Positions 44,187 through 53,404 of a stretch of DNA of 64,000 bases are shown in pieces. Source of the DNA: Pandoraea pnomenusa (GTDB taxonomy: Bacteria > Pseudomonadota > Gammaproteobacteria > Burkholderiales > Burkholderiaceae); the NCBI RefSeq assembly GCF_000767615.3, contig NZ_CP009553.3:2604001-2668000 (forward strand), in the 5' to 3' direction. Made by a program: the position numbers and the translations under genes. The notes beneath the pieces are model-generated. The model saw nothing but the letters and a program-made list of their open reading frames with translations. It made no database searches and had not been told where the DNA came from. The stretch's first letter is position 1; each line of letters opens with the position of its first letter.

Positions 44187-44471
44187 ATGCTGCAACCCAA
44201 GACTGTTCGCAAATTTCGTCCCCGTCACCAGCGTGGTCAAGGGATGACCGAATACATCATTATCGTCGCGCTGATTGCCGTGGCCGCCATTGGCGTCTAC
44301 GCCGCTTTCGGCAAGACCATCCGCAACCAGACAGCCGGTCTGGCGCTGGAAATGGCGGGCGACTCGAACTCCAAGAAAGCCATCAAGAATGCGGGTGACG
44401 CTGCCCAGGATTCCAGCAGCAAGGCGAATCAGCAGAAGAACCTGAGCAACTACGCCGACGGTAACCAGTAA
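44187..44471 (+). CDS. Flp-type pilin
   Basis: This 94-residue protein has a basic leader (MLQPKTVRKFRPRHQRGQG), a processing site after Gly (RGQG-MTEYIII), Glu at +3 and a Tyr next to it, then a hydrophobic helix (IIIVALIAVAAIGVYAAFG). These are the marks of the Flp class IVb pilins cut by a TadV/PilD peptidase. The C-terminal tail is long and Asn/Lys/Ser-rich for an Flp pilin. It is first in the locus, after a strong promoter, so it is the likely major pilin. GAGGAG precedes the start. Confidence 0.82.
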   Translation: MLQPKTVRKFRPRHQRGQGMTEYIIIVALIAVAAIGVYAAFGKTIRNQTAGLALEMAGDSNSKKAIKNAGDAAQDSSSKANQQKNLSNYADGNQ

Positions 44472-44504
44472 CGACCACTGGGCCGGCACGGCGGAGGATG
44501 CATC

Positions 44505-45995
44505 ATGGACGTTCGATTCCGACGGCAGGGTCGCCGCGCTCGCGAGCGCGGCCAGGCACTGCCACTCGCAGCGGTACTGATGGCGGCCGGGGCTGCCGCC
44601 ATGTATCTGGCGTTCAATGCATCGCAGCTGGTGCATGCAAAGACGAAACTCCAGGACACGGCCGACGCTGCAGCGTACAGCGTCGGCGTGCTCCAGGCGC
44701 GCGATCTCAATTTCGCCGCCTATACCAATCGGGCAATGATCGCCAATCAGGTGGCCACTGCCCAGATGATCAGTATCAAGTCGTGGATCGATGAGGTCGA
44801 CGGCACCTATAAGAACGATCACTGGTTCGACACGCTGATCCAGAGCACGGTCACGCCGAACCAGCTTTGGACCATTCCCAAGAAGACGCTCGGCAGAGAA
44901 GTCAGCCTCGCCAAGCGCGTGCTTGACCGGGCGACCACGATCGCCACGCTGGGACTGGACCAGCTCGAGTCCGTGCTGAGTCTCGAGCAGTCCGCATATC
45001 ACGGCGCCATTGCGCTACAGATTCCGCTCGTGGCCGAAGAGATCGCGCAGGCCAACGAGCCGAACACGCACGTCAGCAAGACCTATTTCGCAACACGTGG
45101 CGCGTTGTCGCTCTCGTCGGCGCTAGGTTTCCTGTCCAAGAACACACCGCAAGGCAAGACCGGCAAGGACCGCTTCGCCGACGTGCTGACGGACAAGGCC
45201 ACGCTCGACGAGTTCGTCAAGCAGCGCGGCGTCAACATCCGCACGCCCATGGTGCCTGTCGGCATGGTGCAGGGTTGTCCCGAGAGCTTCGTGACCGCCA
45301 CCAACTGGCACGCCGGGGGAACGCAACTCCGTCAGGACAAGAAGGGATGGGAAGGGCTTGACGCCACCGACGTGAATGGGGTGTGGATCTGTGTGGTCGA
45401 GGTCTTTCCGATCATCATTCCGCTCAAGTGGACGGCCGGTTCGGGCGGCGCGGCCAACGGTCCGGGAGGACGCTATTCCGGGCGCACCGGTTATGGCGGC
45501 TACAAGGATTACGGCGGCTCGCTGACCAATATGCTGACGACGCTCGCCGCCAATTCCCAGTACAAGTCGGGGCCGGGCAAGTCGCTCTCGCGCAGCGGCG
45601 GCCTCCAGCCGTATCTGGAACTCAAGACGCAATCGACGCCGGCGAACGGCGCCGACTTCAATCGCGCCCCGACGCTCGTCATAGAGGCGCAGCGCGCGTC
45701 GCCGTCGATCAATACAACGGACCGGCTCCAGATCGCGCAAGGCTCGCTGGCCGTGTCCGACGGCACCGCGTCCCAACAGATGCGAGCGATGTCCAGCGCC
45801 AGCGCCTACTTCATTCGCCCGGGCGACAGTGGTGGCGTGGCCGGCGCGCTGCGCAATGCCGCGAACTGGCGGCGTGGCGACAACAAATGGGAGTACCCCA
45901 GCGTGTTCAATCCCTATTGGCAGTCGTCGCTCGTGGAGACGAGCACGCTCGCGCTCACGGCTGGCGATGCGGCCCAGGCTTCGGGGGCGCCATGA
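44505..45995 (+). CDS. TadG-like pilus assembly protein (Tad N-terminal domain)
   Basis: This 496-residue protein begins with the Tad/TadE-G type N-terminus (RARERGQALPLAAVLMAAGAAAMYLAFNASQLVHAKTKLQDTADAAAYSVGVL), one membrane helix followed by a helical segment. A long periplasmic part follows with a Gly/Tyr/Ser-rich stretch (GPGGRYSGRTGYGGYKDYGG). Such proteins are pseudopilins or pilus-associated proteins. GGAGG lies before the start. It overlaps the next gene by ATGA. Confidence 0.8.
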   Translation: MDVRFRRQGRRARERGQALPLAAVLMAAGAAAMYLAFNASQLVHAKTKLQDTADAAAYSVGVLQARDLNFAAYTNRAMIANQVATAQMISIKSWIDEVDGTYKNDHWFDTLIQSTVTPNQLWTIPKKTLGREVSLAKRVLDRATTIATLGLDQLESVLSLEQSAYHGAIALQIPLVAEEIAQANEPNTHVSKTYFATRGALSLSSALGFLSKNTPQGKTGKDRFADVLTDKATLDEFVKQRGVNIRTPMVPVGMVQGCPESFVTATNWHAGGTQLRQDKKGWEGLDATDVNGVWICVVEVFPIIIPLKWTAGSGGAANGPGGRYSGRTGYGGYKDYGGSLTNMLTTLAANSQYKSGPGKSLSRSGGLQPYLELKTQSTPANGADFNRAPTLVIEAQRASPSINTTDRLQIAQGSLAVSDGTASQQMRAMSSASAYFIRPGDSGGVAGALRNAANWRRGDNKWEYPSVFNPYWQSSLVETSTLALTAGDAAQASGAP

Positions 45996-46813
45996 CGCAC
46001 CGCCAGCTCAGTCCCAGGCGCGTGCGGCGCGCCATGCCCCGCGCGCAACGTGGCCAGGCGATGGCCGAGACGGTCGTCATCGTCGGCAGCGCGCTGCTCT
46101 TCGCATTCTGGGCGATCAACATGATCGGCCATCTGTCGGATGTGCGCGACCGCACCGAAGCGGCGGCGCGCTATGCCGCGTGGGAGCGAACCGTCTACTA
46201 CGACGACAACGGCTGGGCGCCGAAGTACGGCAACGCCGCCACCAAGTCCGACGCCGCGATTCGAAGCGAGATTGCGCAACGCGTGCTGGGCCGTGGCACG
46301 AAGATCGACCGGGCCGACGGCACTCGCAATCAGCTGCCGTCGTCGGAAGAGCCCATGTGGCGAGACATCGCGGGCAACACGATCCTGCAGAAGTATGGCG
46401 ACCTGCAGGTCTCGCACACCGTGGGCGGCACCGGCACGGTTGCCGACAAGGCCCTCAATGCGCTCGGCTCGCTCAGTGGCATTGGCGCCGGGTTCGACCT
46501 GCCGACGAAGAACCAGCAAAGCGCCAGCGTCTCGCTGCGCGTGGCCGGAGACAGCCCAAGCCTGGTGGCGCTCTGGCCCAACTGGGCCGGCGTGACGTTC
46601 AGCGACAAGCACGTCCTCCTGACTAACACCTGGACCCCCGACGGCAGCAACAACGCCAAATCGGTCATCGCGGGCGCAGTGCCGACCGCCAAGGGGGCCG
46701 TGCTCGATTACGCCCTGGACGTGCTCGCCCCGGCGGCGATCGATATCACCACCCTCGACCTCGGACGCATCCAGCCCGACGTCGTACCTGCCGACCGCCT
46801 GGGGAACAAATGA
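45992..46813 (+). CDS. TadE-like minor pilin
   Basis: This 273-residue protein has a basic N-terminus, a RGQAMAETVVIVGSALLFAFWAI helix with the Glu expected in TadE-type pseudopilins, and ~220 periplasmic residues. No closer family is recognised. It overlaps its neighbours by ATGA on both sides, so it is translated as part of a tightly coupled set with the TadG-like protein and the secreted protein after it. Confidence 0.72.
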   Translation: MTHRQLSPRRVRRAMPRAQRGQAMAETVVIVGSALLFAFWAINMIGHLSDVRDRTEAAARYAAWERTVYYDDNGWAPKYGNAATKSDAAIRSEIAQRVLGRGTKIDRADGTRNQLPSSEEPMWRDIAGNTILQKYGDLQVSHTVGGTGTVADKALNALGSLSGIGAGFDLPTKNQQSASVSLRVAGDSPSLVALWPNWAGVTFSDKHVLLTNTWTPDGSNNAKSVIAGAVPTAKGAVLDYALDVLAPAAIDITTLDLGRIQPDVVPADRLGNK

Positions 46814-47514
46814 AACGTGTCTTTGCAGTGATTGCGCTCGGTCTGGCCTGCATCGGCACACCGGCGTGGGCGGACAGTGCTTGCGACGACGTGCCGGTCA
46901 AGGCGAAACAGGTGTCGTGGGCCGGCGAGGACATGGTCGTGAATGGCCTGAAGATGCGGGCCGCGGTCATGACTTTTTCCGAGCCCGTGAGTGCCGTGCG
47001 CGAGGCCTTTCTCGCGTACTGGCGCGCACGCAATGCGTCGATGCGCGCCGCGGACGACGGCGAGACCCTCACGCTCTCGGCCATCGACGGACAGTGCAGC
47101 TACACGCTGCAGGTGCTCTCGAACGCCCAGGCGGACTACGCGGGCATCTTCAGCGTGGCGCATCTGGATCCGGAAGCGGCCAGGACGCCCCGCGTACTCC
47201 AGCCATCGAATTACCCGTTGCCCGAAGGGCGGGTCGTATTCGACATGCAGTCGCAGGACGGCGGCAACGTTGCGCGCACCGTCCAGCTGGCGTTGACGGC
47301 GGTCTCGGCGCGCCAGGCGATGGGACGTTACGCGCAGACGCTGCGTCAGCGTGGTTGGCGAACCCTGGCCGCGGGCGCATCGAGCTATCGGCGAGCGAAC
47401 CCGCAGGGATACGCGCTTGCCATGCAGAAGGATGGCTACCGCCTCGACGCGTCGTTTACCGACGCTACGGGCAAAACCATGGTGATCGTCAATGTTGCCT
47501 TTACCAACGGATAA
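46810..47514 (+). CDS. Secreted protein of the tad locus, unknown function
   Basis: This 234-residue protein has a signal peptide (MKRVFAVIALGLACIGTPAWA) and two Cys early in the mature part. Repeating alpha/beta elements (MTFSEPVSAVREAFLAYWRARNASM, RQAMGRYAQTLRQRGWRTLAA) suggest two related halves. It is probably periplasmic. I do not recognise a family. Its end overlaps the start of the next pilin-like gene by 23 bases. Confidence 0.7.
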   Translation: MKRVFAVIALGLACIGTPAWADSACDDVPVKAKQVSWAGEDMVVNGLKMRAAVMTFSEPVSAVREAFLAYWRARNASMRAADDGETLTLSAIDGQCSYTLQVLSNAQADYAGIFSVAHLDPEAARTPRVLQPSNYPLPEGRVVFDMQSQDGGNVARTVQLALTAVSARQAMGRYAQTLRQRGWRTLAAGASSYRRANPQGYALAMQKDGYRLDASFTDATGKTMVIVNVAFTNG

Positions 47515-47698
47515 GTCGCGCCGGGCACGGCGCGCGGGCCTCAAGTCGCAACGCGGACAGGCCTATGTGGAGTACGTCGTGGTCGTGTTGCTGGTGGTGG
47601 TCGTCTTGCTCGCGGGCAATGGCTCCGTCATGACGCAACTGCTCGCGGCGTTCAAGTCGTTCTATTCGGCGTTTTCGTACGCCCTTTCGCTGCCCTGA
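47492..47698 (+). CDS. Short Flp-like pilin or pseudopilin
   Basis: This 68-residue protein has a basic leader ending SQRGQA, then YVEYVVVVLLVVVVLLAG, a Glu-Tyr start and a nearly pure Val/Leu helix, and a short tail. This is close to Flp or TadE-type pilins. Start 47492 overlaps the previous gene; no ribosome site is obvious. It may be a second, minor pilin beside the one at the head of the locus. Confidence 0.72.
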   Translation: MLPLPTDKSRRARRAGLKSQRGQAYVEYVVVVLLVVVVLLAGNGSVMTQLLAAFKSFYSAFSYALSLP

Positions 47699-47739
47699 CA
47701 CACGGGCAGGGCGATCAACCGACTGATGGATAAACAGAA

Positions 47740-48765
47740 ATGATGTTCAAGAGAATCAAGACACAGGCGTTGATTCACAATCCGTGGGTCATGCTCGGGG
47801 TGGCGGTATTCGCGGCGGCGCTGCTGACCTTGTGGATATACAAGTACATGTCCGGCCGCGAAGCCGCGATGCGTCAGTCGCTCATGGAATCGATGAACGC
47901 GAACACCCGCGTTTCGGTGCTCGTGCCGACGTCGGACCTGAAAGCCGGCGCGACCGTGACCACGGGCAATTTCGCCGCGCGTCAGGTGCCTGTCGACTTT
48001 GTCTACGACGACACCGTGCGTGCCGACGAATTCGACGCCGTCGAGAACCAGACGCTCGTGCGCGCGGTGCATCGAGGTTCGCCGATTCGCCGGGCGGACA
48101 TTTCCGCCATGCAGGCGCGGGACTTCTCCGACATGCTCAAGGCGGGCACGCGCGCCCTGACCATCGACATCGACGCGACGAACTCGGCGGACAACATGCT
48201 CAAGCCGGGCAACCACATCGACCTGTTCCTGATCGCCAATCCGCCGTCGAGCGCGCCGGGCACGAGCAACGGCGGATCGGGCGGCAATGCGCAATCCGCC
48301 CAGCTGCTGCTCTCCGATCTCACGGTGCTGGCTACCGGTCGCGACGTGCGCCCGCGCGACTACGGCGAGCAGATGTCGCGTGATCGCAGCGAAGACGCGC
48401 CCAGCGACGAATACGGCAGCCTGACCTTGCAGGTCACGCCGGAGCAGGCCGGCAAGATCGCGCTGGCGCAGAAGATCGGCAGCCTGCGCGCGGTGCTGCG
48501 CAACCGCTCCGACAAGGCCGCCACGCCCGATGTGGTGGTGCATCAGTCGGCGCTGTTCGGCGACGCGGGCGCCGACGGCATCCAGTACATCATCGGCGGA
48601 TCGCACGACAGTTCCGTGTCGGTGCGTCCCGAACTGGCGATGCCCGGGATGCGCACACCGATCGCCGACGCGGCTGCGCCCCGCCCGGCACTCACGCCGA
48701 GCGATGCGCAGCGTCGGGTCATGGAGCAGGTTCAGTCCGCACTGGCAGGGCGACGGGGGCAGTAA
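47740..48765 (+). CDS. cpaB: Flp pilus assembly protein CpaB (RcpC)
   Basis: This 341-residue periplasmic protein is anchored by one N-terminal helix (PWVMLGVAVFAAALLTLWIYKYM). A SAF-type domain follows (SVLVPTSDLKAGATVTTGNFAARQVP, ALTIDIDATNSADNMLKPGNHIDL) and a RcpC/CpaB part. It is thought to act at the base of the secretin channel. A Gly/Ser-rich loop (GTSNGGSGGNAQS) is seen in the middle. It precedes the secretin gene as in other tad loci. Confidence 0.9.
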   Translation: MMFKRIKTQALIHNPWVMLGVAVFAAALLTLWIYKYMSGREAAMRQSLMESMNANTRVSVLVPTSDLKAGATVTTGNFAARQVPVDFVYDDTVRADEFDAVENQTLVRAVHRGSPIRRADISAMQARDFSDMLKAGTRALTIDIDATNSADNMLKPGNHIDLFLIANPPSSAPGTSNGGSGGNAQSAQLLLSDLTVLATGRDVRPRDYGEQMSRDRSEDAPSDEYGSLTLQVTPEQAGKIALAQKIGSLRAVLRNRSDKAATPDVVVHQSALFGDAGADGIQYIIGGSHDSSVSVRPELAMPGMRTPIADAAAPRPALTPSDAQRRVMEQVQSALAGRRGQ

Positions 48766-48872
48766 CGCGCCAGTCAGGCACACGGGGGCACACGCATTCG
48801 CCCAAGGCGCGGCGCGCATGAGACGACACGACCGCGCGCCCACTCAAACGTAAGAATACGACACGCACGACA

Positions 48873-50444
48873 ATGAAAACCGAACTTCAGGGAGTGCCTT
48901 CGCGAGCGAAGCGAGGGGTTTGCTTGTTCACCGCGGTGAGCTTCGCATGGCTGAACATGACGACCCCGGTCCTCGCGCAGCAGGCGCCCGCCGCCGCACA
49001 AAAGGCACCGGGCCAGCAGACGCCGGCCACGGCGCCGAAAGCTCCCGCACAGCAACTCGCCGCTCGCAGCGCGTCGGTCAACGACGCTGCGGCCGTGATC
49101 TACGAAAACCGTAACGCCCGCTCGGCCGCGAGCGCGCCCATGTTCATGTACAAGGGCGAAGTGCGCGTGATCCCGATCGAGGGCAAGGTCAAGCGTGTGG
49201 CCGTCGGGAACGGCGACCTCATCAATGCTTCCGTCGTCGACCATCAGTTGCTGCTGCTGGCGCAGGCCCCGGGAGAGACGTCGCTGGTCGTATGGACCGA
49301 CCAGGGCATGGCGATCAACACGAAGGTCTCCGTCTCCACGCTCGATCGCAACGCCACGCTCGCGCGGCTGCAACGCTCGCTCGGCTTCGTCGAAGGACTT
49401 AGCATCGACGCAAATGGCGGTCATTTCATCGTCCACGGCAAGGTTCACGCGGAGCAGGCCAAGATGCTCTCGAATGCGCTCGACGGCCTGCCGGACGTGA
49501 TCAACCTGATCGAGACCGACGAGGGCTCGTCGCTCAAGAAGACGGTGCACTTCAAGGTCGACATCCTCGAGATATCGAAGACCGCCGAGCGTAATCTCGG
49601 CATCAAATGGGACTCGCAGATCAACGGCCCGCAGGGATCGCTCGCCGGCAACGCCGTGCGCACCGGCCGCTATCGTCCGTTCCCCGATACCGGCACCGCA
49701 GTCTTCGACAATGCACCGAGCTCCGCCGGCGGCTCCGTGGGCGGCGCCTTCCTCGGCATTGCCACGAGCATCACGTCGAAGATCAACATTCTTGCGGCGA
49801 ACGGCGACGCGTTCGTGCTCGCCCAGCCCGAACTGAACTCGCGCAGCGGCGGCAAGGCGACGTTCCTGTCCGGCGGCGAAGTGCCGATTCCGGTGTCGGC
49901 GGGCTTCGGCGCGCAGGACGTCATCTACAAGGAATACGGCATCCGCCTGGAGATCGCGCCGACGGTCGATGCGACGAACACGATCAGCGCCGATCTCATG
50001 ACCGAAATCAGCCAGATCGATCCGTCGATGAACGTCAACGGCTACCCGGCATTCCTGACACGCCGATCGACGACACAGGTCTCGGTGCGCCCGGGCGAGA
50101 CGTTCGCTATCGCGGGTCTGGTCAATGCCGACGCGTCGAAGGCAGTCGACAAGGTGCCGGCGCTCGGCGACATTCCGATTCTCGGCCACCTGTTCAAGTC
50201 GACCGACTTCCGCAACAACAAGAGCGATCTCGTCTTCCTCGTCACGCCGTACGTGGTCGATGCGAGCAGCCCGACGAACACGAGCCTGATCAATCGCGGC
50301 GCGGACGTGGACGCGAACTACCGCCACTCGTTCGGCGATCCGAGCCCGCTGCCCGAAGCAAACGCGCGGCGCGAGGAAGAGGTCCGCGAGCAGAACGCTC
50401 CGACGCCGCAACTGCCGAAGGCCGATCCCCAGGACCGTCCTTGA
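48873..50444 (+). CDS. cpaC: Outer-membrane secretin CpaC (RcpA)
   Basis: This protein has 523 residues. It has a signal peptide, then a low-complexity Ala/Pro/Gln/Lys stretch (about 37-65) with repeats of QxAPxxxQKAP type. The BON/N-terminal pilus secretin domain follows (GEVRVIPIEGKVKRVAVGNGDLI), then the secretin core (FLSGGEVPIP, YGIRLEIAPTVDA, TRRSTTQVSVRPGETFAIAGLV, LGDIPILGHLFKS). It forms the ring through which the pilus leaves the cell. Confidence 0.93.
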   Translation: MKTELQGVPSRAKRGVCLFTAVSFAWLNMTTPVLAQQAPAAAQKAPGQQTPATAPKAPAQQLAARSASVNDAAAVIYENRNARSAASAPMFMYKGEVRVIPIEGKVKRVAVGNGDLINASVVDHQLLLLAQAPGETSLVVWTDQGMAINTKVSVSTLDRNATLARLQRSLGFVEGLSIDANGGHFIVHGKVHAEQAKMLSNALDGLPDVINLIETDEGSSLKKTVHFKVDILEISKTAERNLGIKWDSQINGPQGSLAGNAVRTGRYRPFPDTGTAVFDNAPSSAGGSVGGAFLGIATSITSKINILAANGDAFVLAQPELNSRSGGKATFLSGGEVPIPVSAGFGAQDVIYKEYGIRLEIAPTVDATNTISADLMTEISQIDPSMNVNGYPAFLTRRSTTQVSVRPGETFAIAGLVNADASKAVDKVPALGDIPILGHLFKSTDFRNNKSDLVFLVTPYVVDASSPTNTSLINRGADVDANYRHSFGDPSPLPEANARREEEVREQNAPTPQLPKADPQDRP

Positions 50445-50488
50445 AGCTTGTCGATATCACGGCGACCCGCCAACGTCTGGAGATGGCC

Positions 50489-52498
50489 ATGAGCACCGAG
50501 AACGAAGTGCTTCCTTTGAAAATCCGTGTGCATGACCGCGCGGGCAAGGAGGCCGAGTACACCTTCGCCGGGCGCGCGTCGCTCGGCAAGGACCCCGGCT
50601 GCGATGTCGTCCTCAAGGGACTGCTCATCGGCAAGACGCAGGCCACGCTCGAACCGCGCAACGGTCATTGGTACATCGAGGATCAGGGCGGACTGGCCTC
50701 GACGCTCGTCAACGGCGAGCAGATCACGTCGTATGGCCCGCTCACGAGTGGCGACCGCATCGAGATCGGCGCGTTCCGGATCAGCGTGCACAGCGATACC
50801 GTCCACCGGCAACCGGCCACGGTGCAGCCAACGGTGCGCGCCGATGCCAGCAACGATGCTCTCCAGGCCGGGCAGGGCAGGGTCCAGGTGGCCCCCGCGG
50901 TTGCGTTGCGCGAAGAGGCGCCGAAGGTCGTCAACGGGCTGAACCCCGTGCGTGCCGACGCCACCGACGGCGCACCGAAATCGTCGCAGGGGCGGCAAGC
51001 GTCGAGTGGCGGTGGCGCTGCGGTCCCGGTTCGCGCGGGACAGGTGAGCGCACCGGCCGCGCCATCCGACGCCGCGTCGCGACACCATGACGCGACAGTC
51101 CGCCCGGAGCCCGTGCGCGCCGCGCCAATCACGCTCACGCCGTCGCGCCCCGCGTCGCCGCCGCCAGCCGCACCCGCGGTCGTTCAGGCCCAGCCGCCGG
51201 CCGCACATCCCGACGCGGCCGGACTGAACTCGCCGGAGGGCATCGAACTGCGCAAGACCGCGCACGACCGCCTGATCGCGGCGATGGATCTGCGTCGTGT
51301 CAACGTGGCCCGCATGAGCGAAGCCGAGCTCTCCGAGACGGTCGGCTCGCTGCTGCGCTCGGTGCTCGCCGCCGACCCGATCTTCAAGACGACCAGGATT
51401 TCGCACGATGCGCTCTTCAAGAGCATCTTCGACGAAGTGATCGGCCTTGGGCCGCTCGAGTCGTTGCTGGCCGACGATTCGATCACGGAAATCATGGTCA
51501 ATCGCTACAACGAAATCTTCATCGAGCGCGGCGGTCGCCTGAGTCGCACCGAGACGACGTTTACCGACGATCAGGCCGTGCTCGGCGCTATCGAGCGTAT
51601 CGTCGCGCCGCTCGGGCGCCGTATCGACGAGAGTTCACCGATGGTCGATGCGCGCCTGAAAGACGGTTCGCGTGTGAATGCGGTGATTCCGCCGCTCGCG
51701 CTCAAAGGGCCGAACATCACGATCCGAAAGTTCGCCAAGCAGAAGCTGCAGGGCGACGATCTGGTACGTTTCGGCTCCATCTCGCCTGCGATGATCGCAT
51801 TCCTGCGCGTGGCCGTGGAGCAGCGCGCGAACATCGTGATTTCCGGGGGGACGGGCTCGGGCAAGACAACCCTGCTCAACGTGCTGTCGAACTTCATTCC
51901 CGACAATGAGCGCATCGTGACGGTCGAGGACGCGGCCGAACTCAAGCTGGTGCAGAGCAATCTGGTGTCGCTCGAGGCGCGCCCGGCGAACATGGAAGGC
52001 AAGGGTGCGATCCACATTCGCGATCTCGTCAAGAACACGCTGCGTATGCGACCGGACCGGATCGTCGTGGGCGAATGCCGCGGCGGCGAGGCACTCGACA
52101 TGTTGCAGGCCATGAATACCGGGCACGACGGCTCGCTCACCACGGCACACGCCAACTCGCCGCGCGACTGCCTGTCGCGACTCGAAGTGATGACGCTCAT
52201 GGCGGGGCTGGATCTGCCGGTGAACGCGATTCGCGAACAGATCGTGTCGGCTGTGGACCTGATCGTTCAGCAAACGCGTTTCTCGTGCGGCACGCGGCGC
52301 GTGACGCACGTCACGGAAGTGAGCGGCATCGAGTCTGGCACCGTGCAGTTGCAGGATGTGTTCGTGTTCAAGCAATCCGGCTACGGCGAAGACGGCCGGG
52401 TCCAGGGGACGTTCCATTCGACCGGCTACGTGCCGGACTTCTATCAGGATCTGATTCGGCGCGGCATTCCGGTCGATACGTCGATCTTCGCCGATTGA
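50489..52498 (+). CDS. cpaF: FHA domain fused to CpaF/TadA secretion ATPase
   Basis: This 669-residue protein is about 200 longer than usual CpaF. Residues ~15-100 look like an FHA domain (AGRASLGKDPGCDVVLKG, NGHWYIEDQGGLASTLVNG). The family's phosphothreonine-binding Arg and Ser-x-x-His are not clear, so binding may differ. A ~130-residue Pro/Ala-rich linker follows, then CpaF ATPase: DSITEIMVNRYNEIFIERGG, Walker A GGTGSGKT (453-460), VTVEDAAELKL, RMRPDRIVVGECRGGEALDML and TTAHANSPRD. It drives pilus assembly. Start 50489 has GGAG six bases before it; an in-frame TTG at 50441 overlaps the secretin stop. Confidence 0.9.
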   Translation: MSTENEVLPLKIRVHDRAGKEAEYTFAGRASLGKDPGCDVVLKGLLIGKTQATLEPRNGHWYIEDQGGLASTLVNGEQITSYGPLTSGDRIEIGAFRISVHSDTVHRQPATVQPTVRADASNDALQAGQGRVQVAPAVALREEAPKVVNGLNPVRADATDGAPKSSQGRQASSGGGAAVPVRAGQVSAPAAPSDAASRHHDATVRPEPVRAAPITLTPSRPASPPPAAPAVVQAQPPAAHPDAAGLNSPEGIELRKTAHDRLIAAMDLRRVNVARMSEAELSETVGSLLRSVLAADPIFKTTRISHDALFKSIFDEVIGLGPLESLLADDSITEIMVNRYNEIFIERGGRLSRTETTFTDDQAVLGAIERIVAPLGRRIDESSPMVDARLKDGSRVNAVIPPLALKGPNITIRKFAKQKLQGDDLVRFGSISPAMIAFLRVAVEQRANIVISGGTGSGKTTLLNVLSNFIPDNERIVTVEDAAELKLVQSNLVSLEARPANMEGKGAIHIRDLVKNTLRMRPDRIVVGECRGGEALDMLQAMNTGHDGSLTTAHANSPRDCLSRLEVMTLMAGLDLPVNAIREQIVSAVDLIVQQTRFSCGTRRVTHVTEVSGIESGTVQLQDVFVFKQSGYGEDGRVQGTFHSTGYVPDFYQDLIRRGIPVDTSIFAD

Positions 52499-52552
52499 GG
52501 CGGGCGGGGTGCGCCGGCACCCGCCCCGGGACTTGCATCAAGGAATATCGTC

Positions 52553-53401
52553 ATGATGACCGCAGTGGTACTGGCTTCGTCATTCATCGTGCTCACGCTA
52601 GTGGGGTGGGCGCTCATCTTTCAGGGCAAGACGTGGTTCGTGCGTCGCTCCGCGCGCGTGGCGGACGAAGTCGGCACGGGGCTCGCCGACCTCTTCATTT
52701 TCATCAACACCAGCCAGGTAGCCATGCTCAGCGCGGTGGCGGTGGTGGCCATCCCGCTGGTGGTGTTCGCGATTTCGGGCAACGTCGTGCTCACTGTCGT
52801 AACCATTCCGTTGAGCCTGCTGGCCCCGCGCTTTCTGGTGCGCCGGATGCAGCGAAAGCGCCTGCTCGCCATCGAGAAGCAGTTGCCTGACGCATTGCTG
52901 ATGGTGTCCGGCGCGCTGCGCGCCGGCGCGAGCTTCCCGGTCGCGCTCGAGAGCGCCGCTCAGGAGGTGCCGCCGCCGATCTCGCAGGAGCTCGCGCTCC
53001 TCATTCGCGAGGTGCGGCTCGGGGTGGACATGGCCGATGCCCTCCAGCACATGGAGAAACGCCTGCCAATGCAGGACTTCCTGATGGCGACGGCCGCGAT
53101 CTCGATCGCGCGCGAAGTCGGCGGCAATCTCGCCGAGACGCTCGAGACGGTGGCGCGCACCCTGCGCGACAAGCAGCAGATGGAAGGCAAGATTCGCTCG
53201 CTCACGGCCCAGGGCAAGGCGCAAGGCCTGGTGATGACGCTGCTGCCCGTATTCCTGATCGTGGTGCTCGCGCAGATGGAGCCGGTCGCCATGGCGCCGT
53301 TGTTCGACAAACCCATCGGCTGGGCCACGCTCACCGTGATCTTCATCATGGAATTGCTCGGCTACCGCTCCATCAGCAAGATCACCAATATCGACGTCTA
53401 A
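52553..53401 (+). CDS. tadB: Flp pilus inner-membrane protein TadB
   Basis: This 282-residue protein has the type II secretion F domain (ALRAGASFPVALESAAQEVPPPISQEL, MEKRLPMQDFLMATAAISIAREVGGNLAETLETVARTLRDK), one N-terminal helix, a central membrane pair and C-terminal helices. It forms the platform with TadC on which the ATPase acts. AAGGA precedes the start and tadC follows three bases after its stop. Confidence 0.92.
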   Translation: MMTAVVLASSFIVLTLVGWALIFQGKTWFVRRSARVADEVGTGLADLFIFINTSQVAMLSAVAVVAIPLVVFAISGNVVLTVVTIPLSLLAPRFLVRRMQRKRLLAIEKQLPDALLMVSGALRAGASFPVALESAAQEVPPPISQELALLIREVRLGVDMADALQHMEKRLPMQDFLMATAAISIAREVGGNLAETLETVARTLRDKQQMEGKIRSLTAQGKAQGLVMTLLPVFLIVVLAQMEPVAMAPLFDKPIGWATLTVIFIMELLGYRSISKITNIDV

Positions 53402-53404
53402 GCC

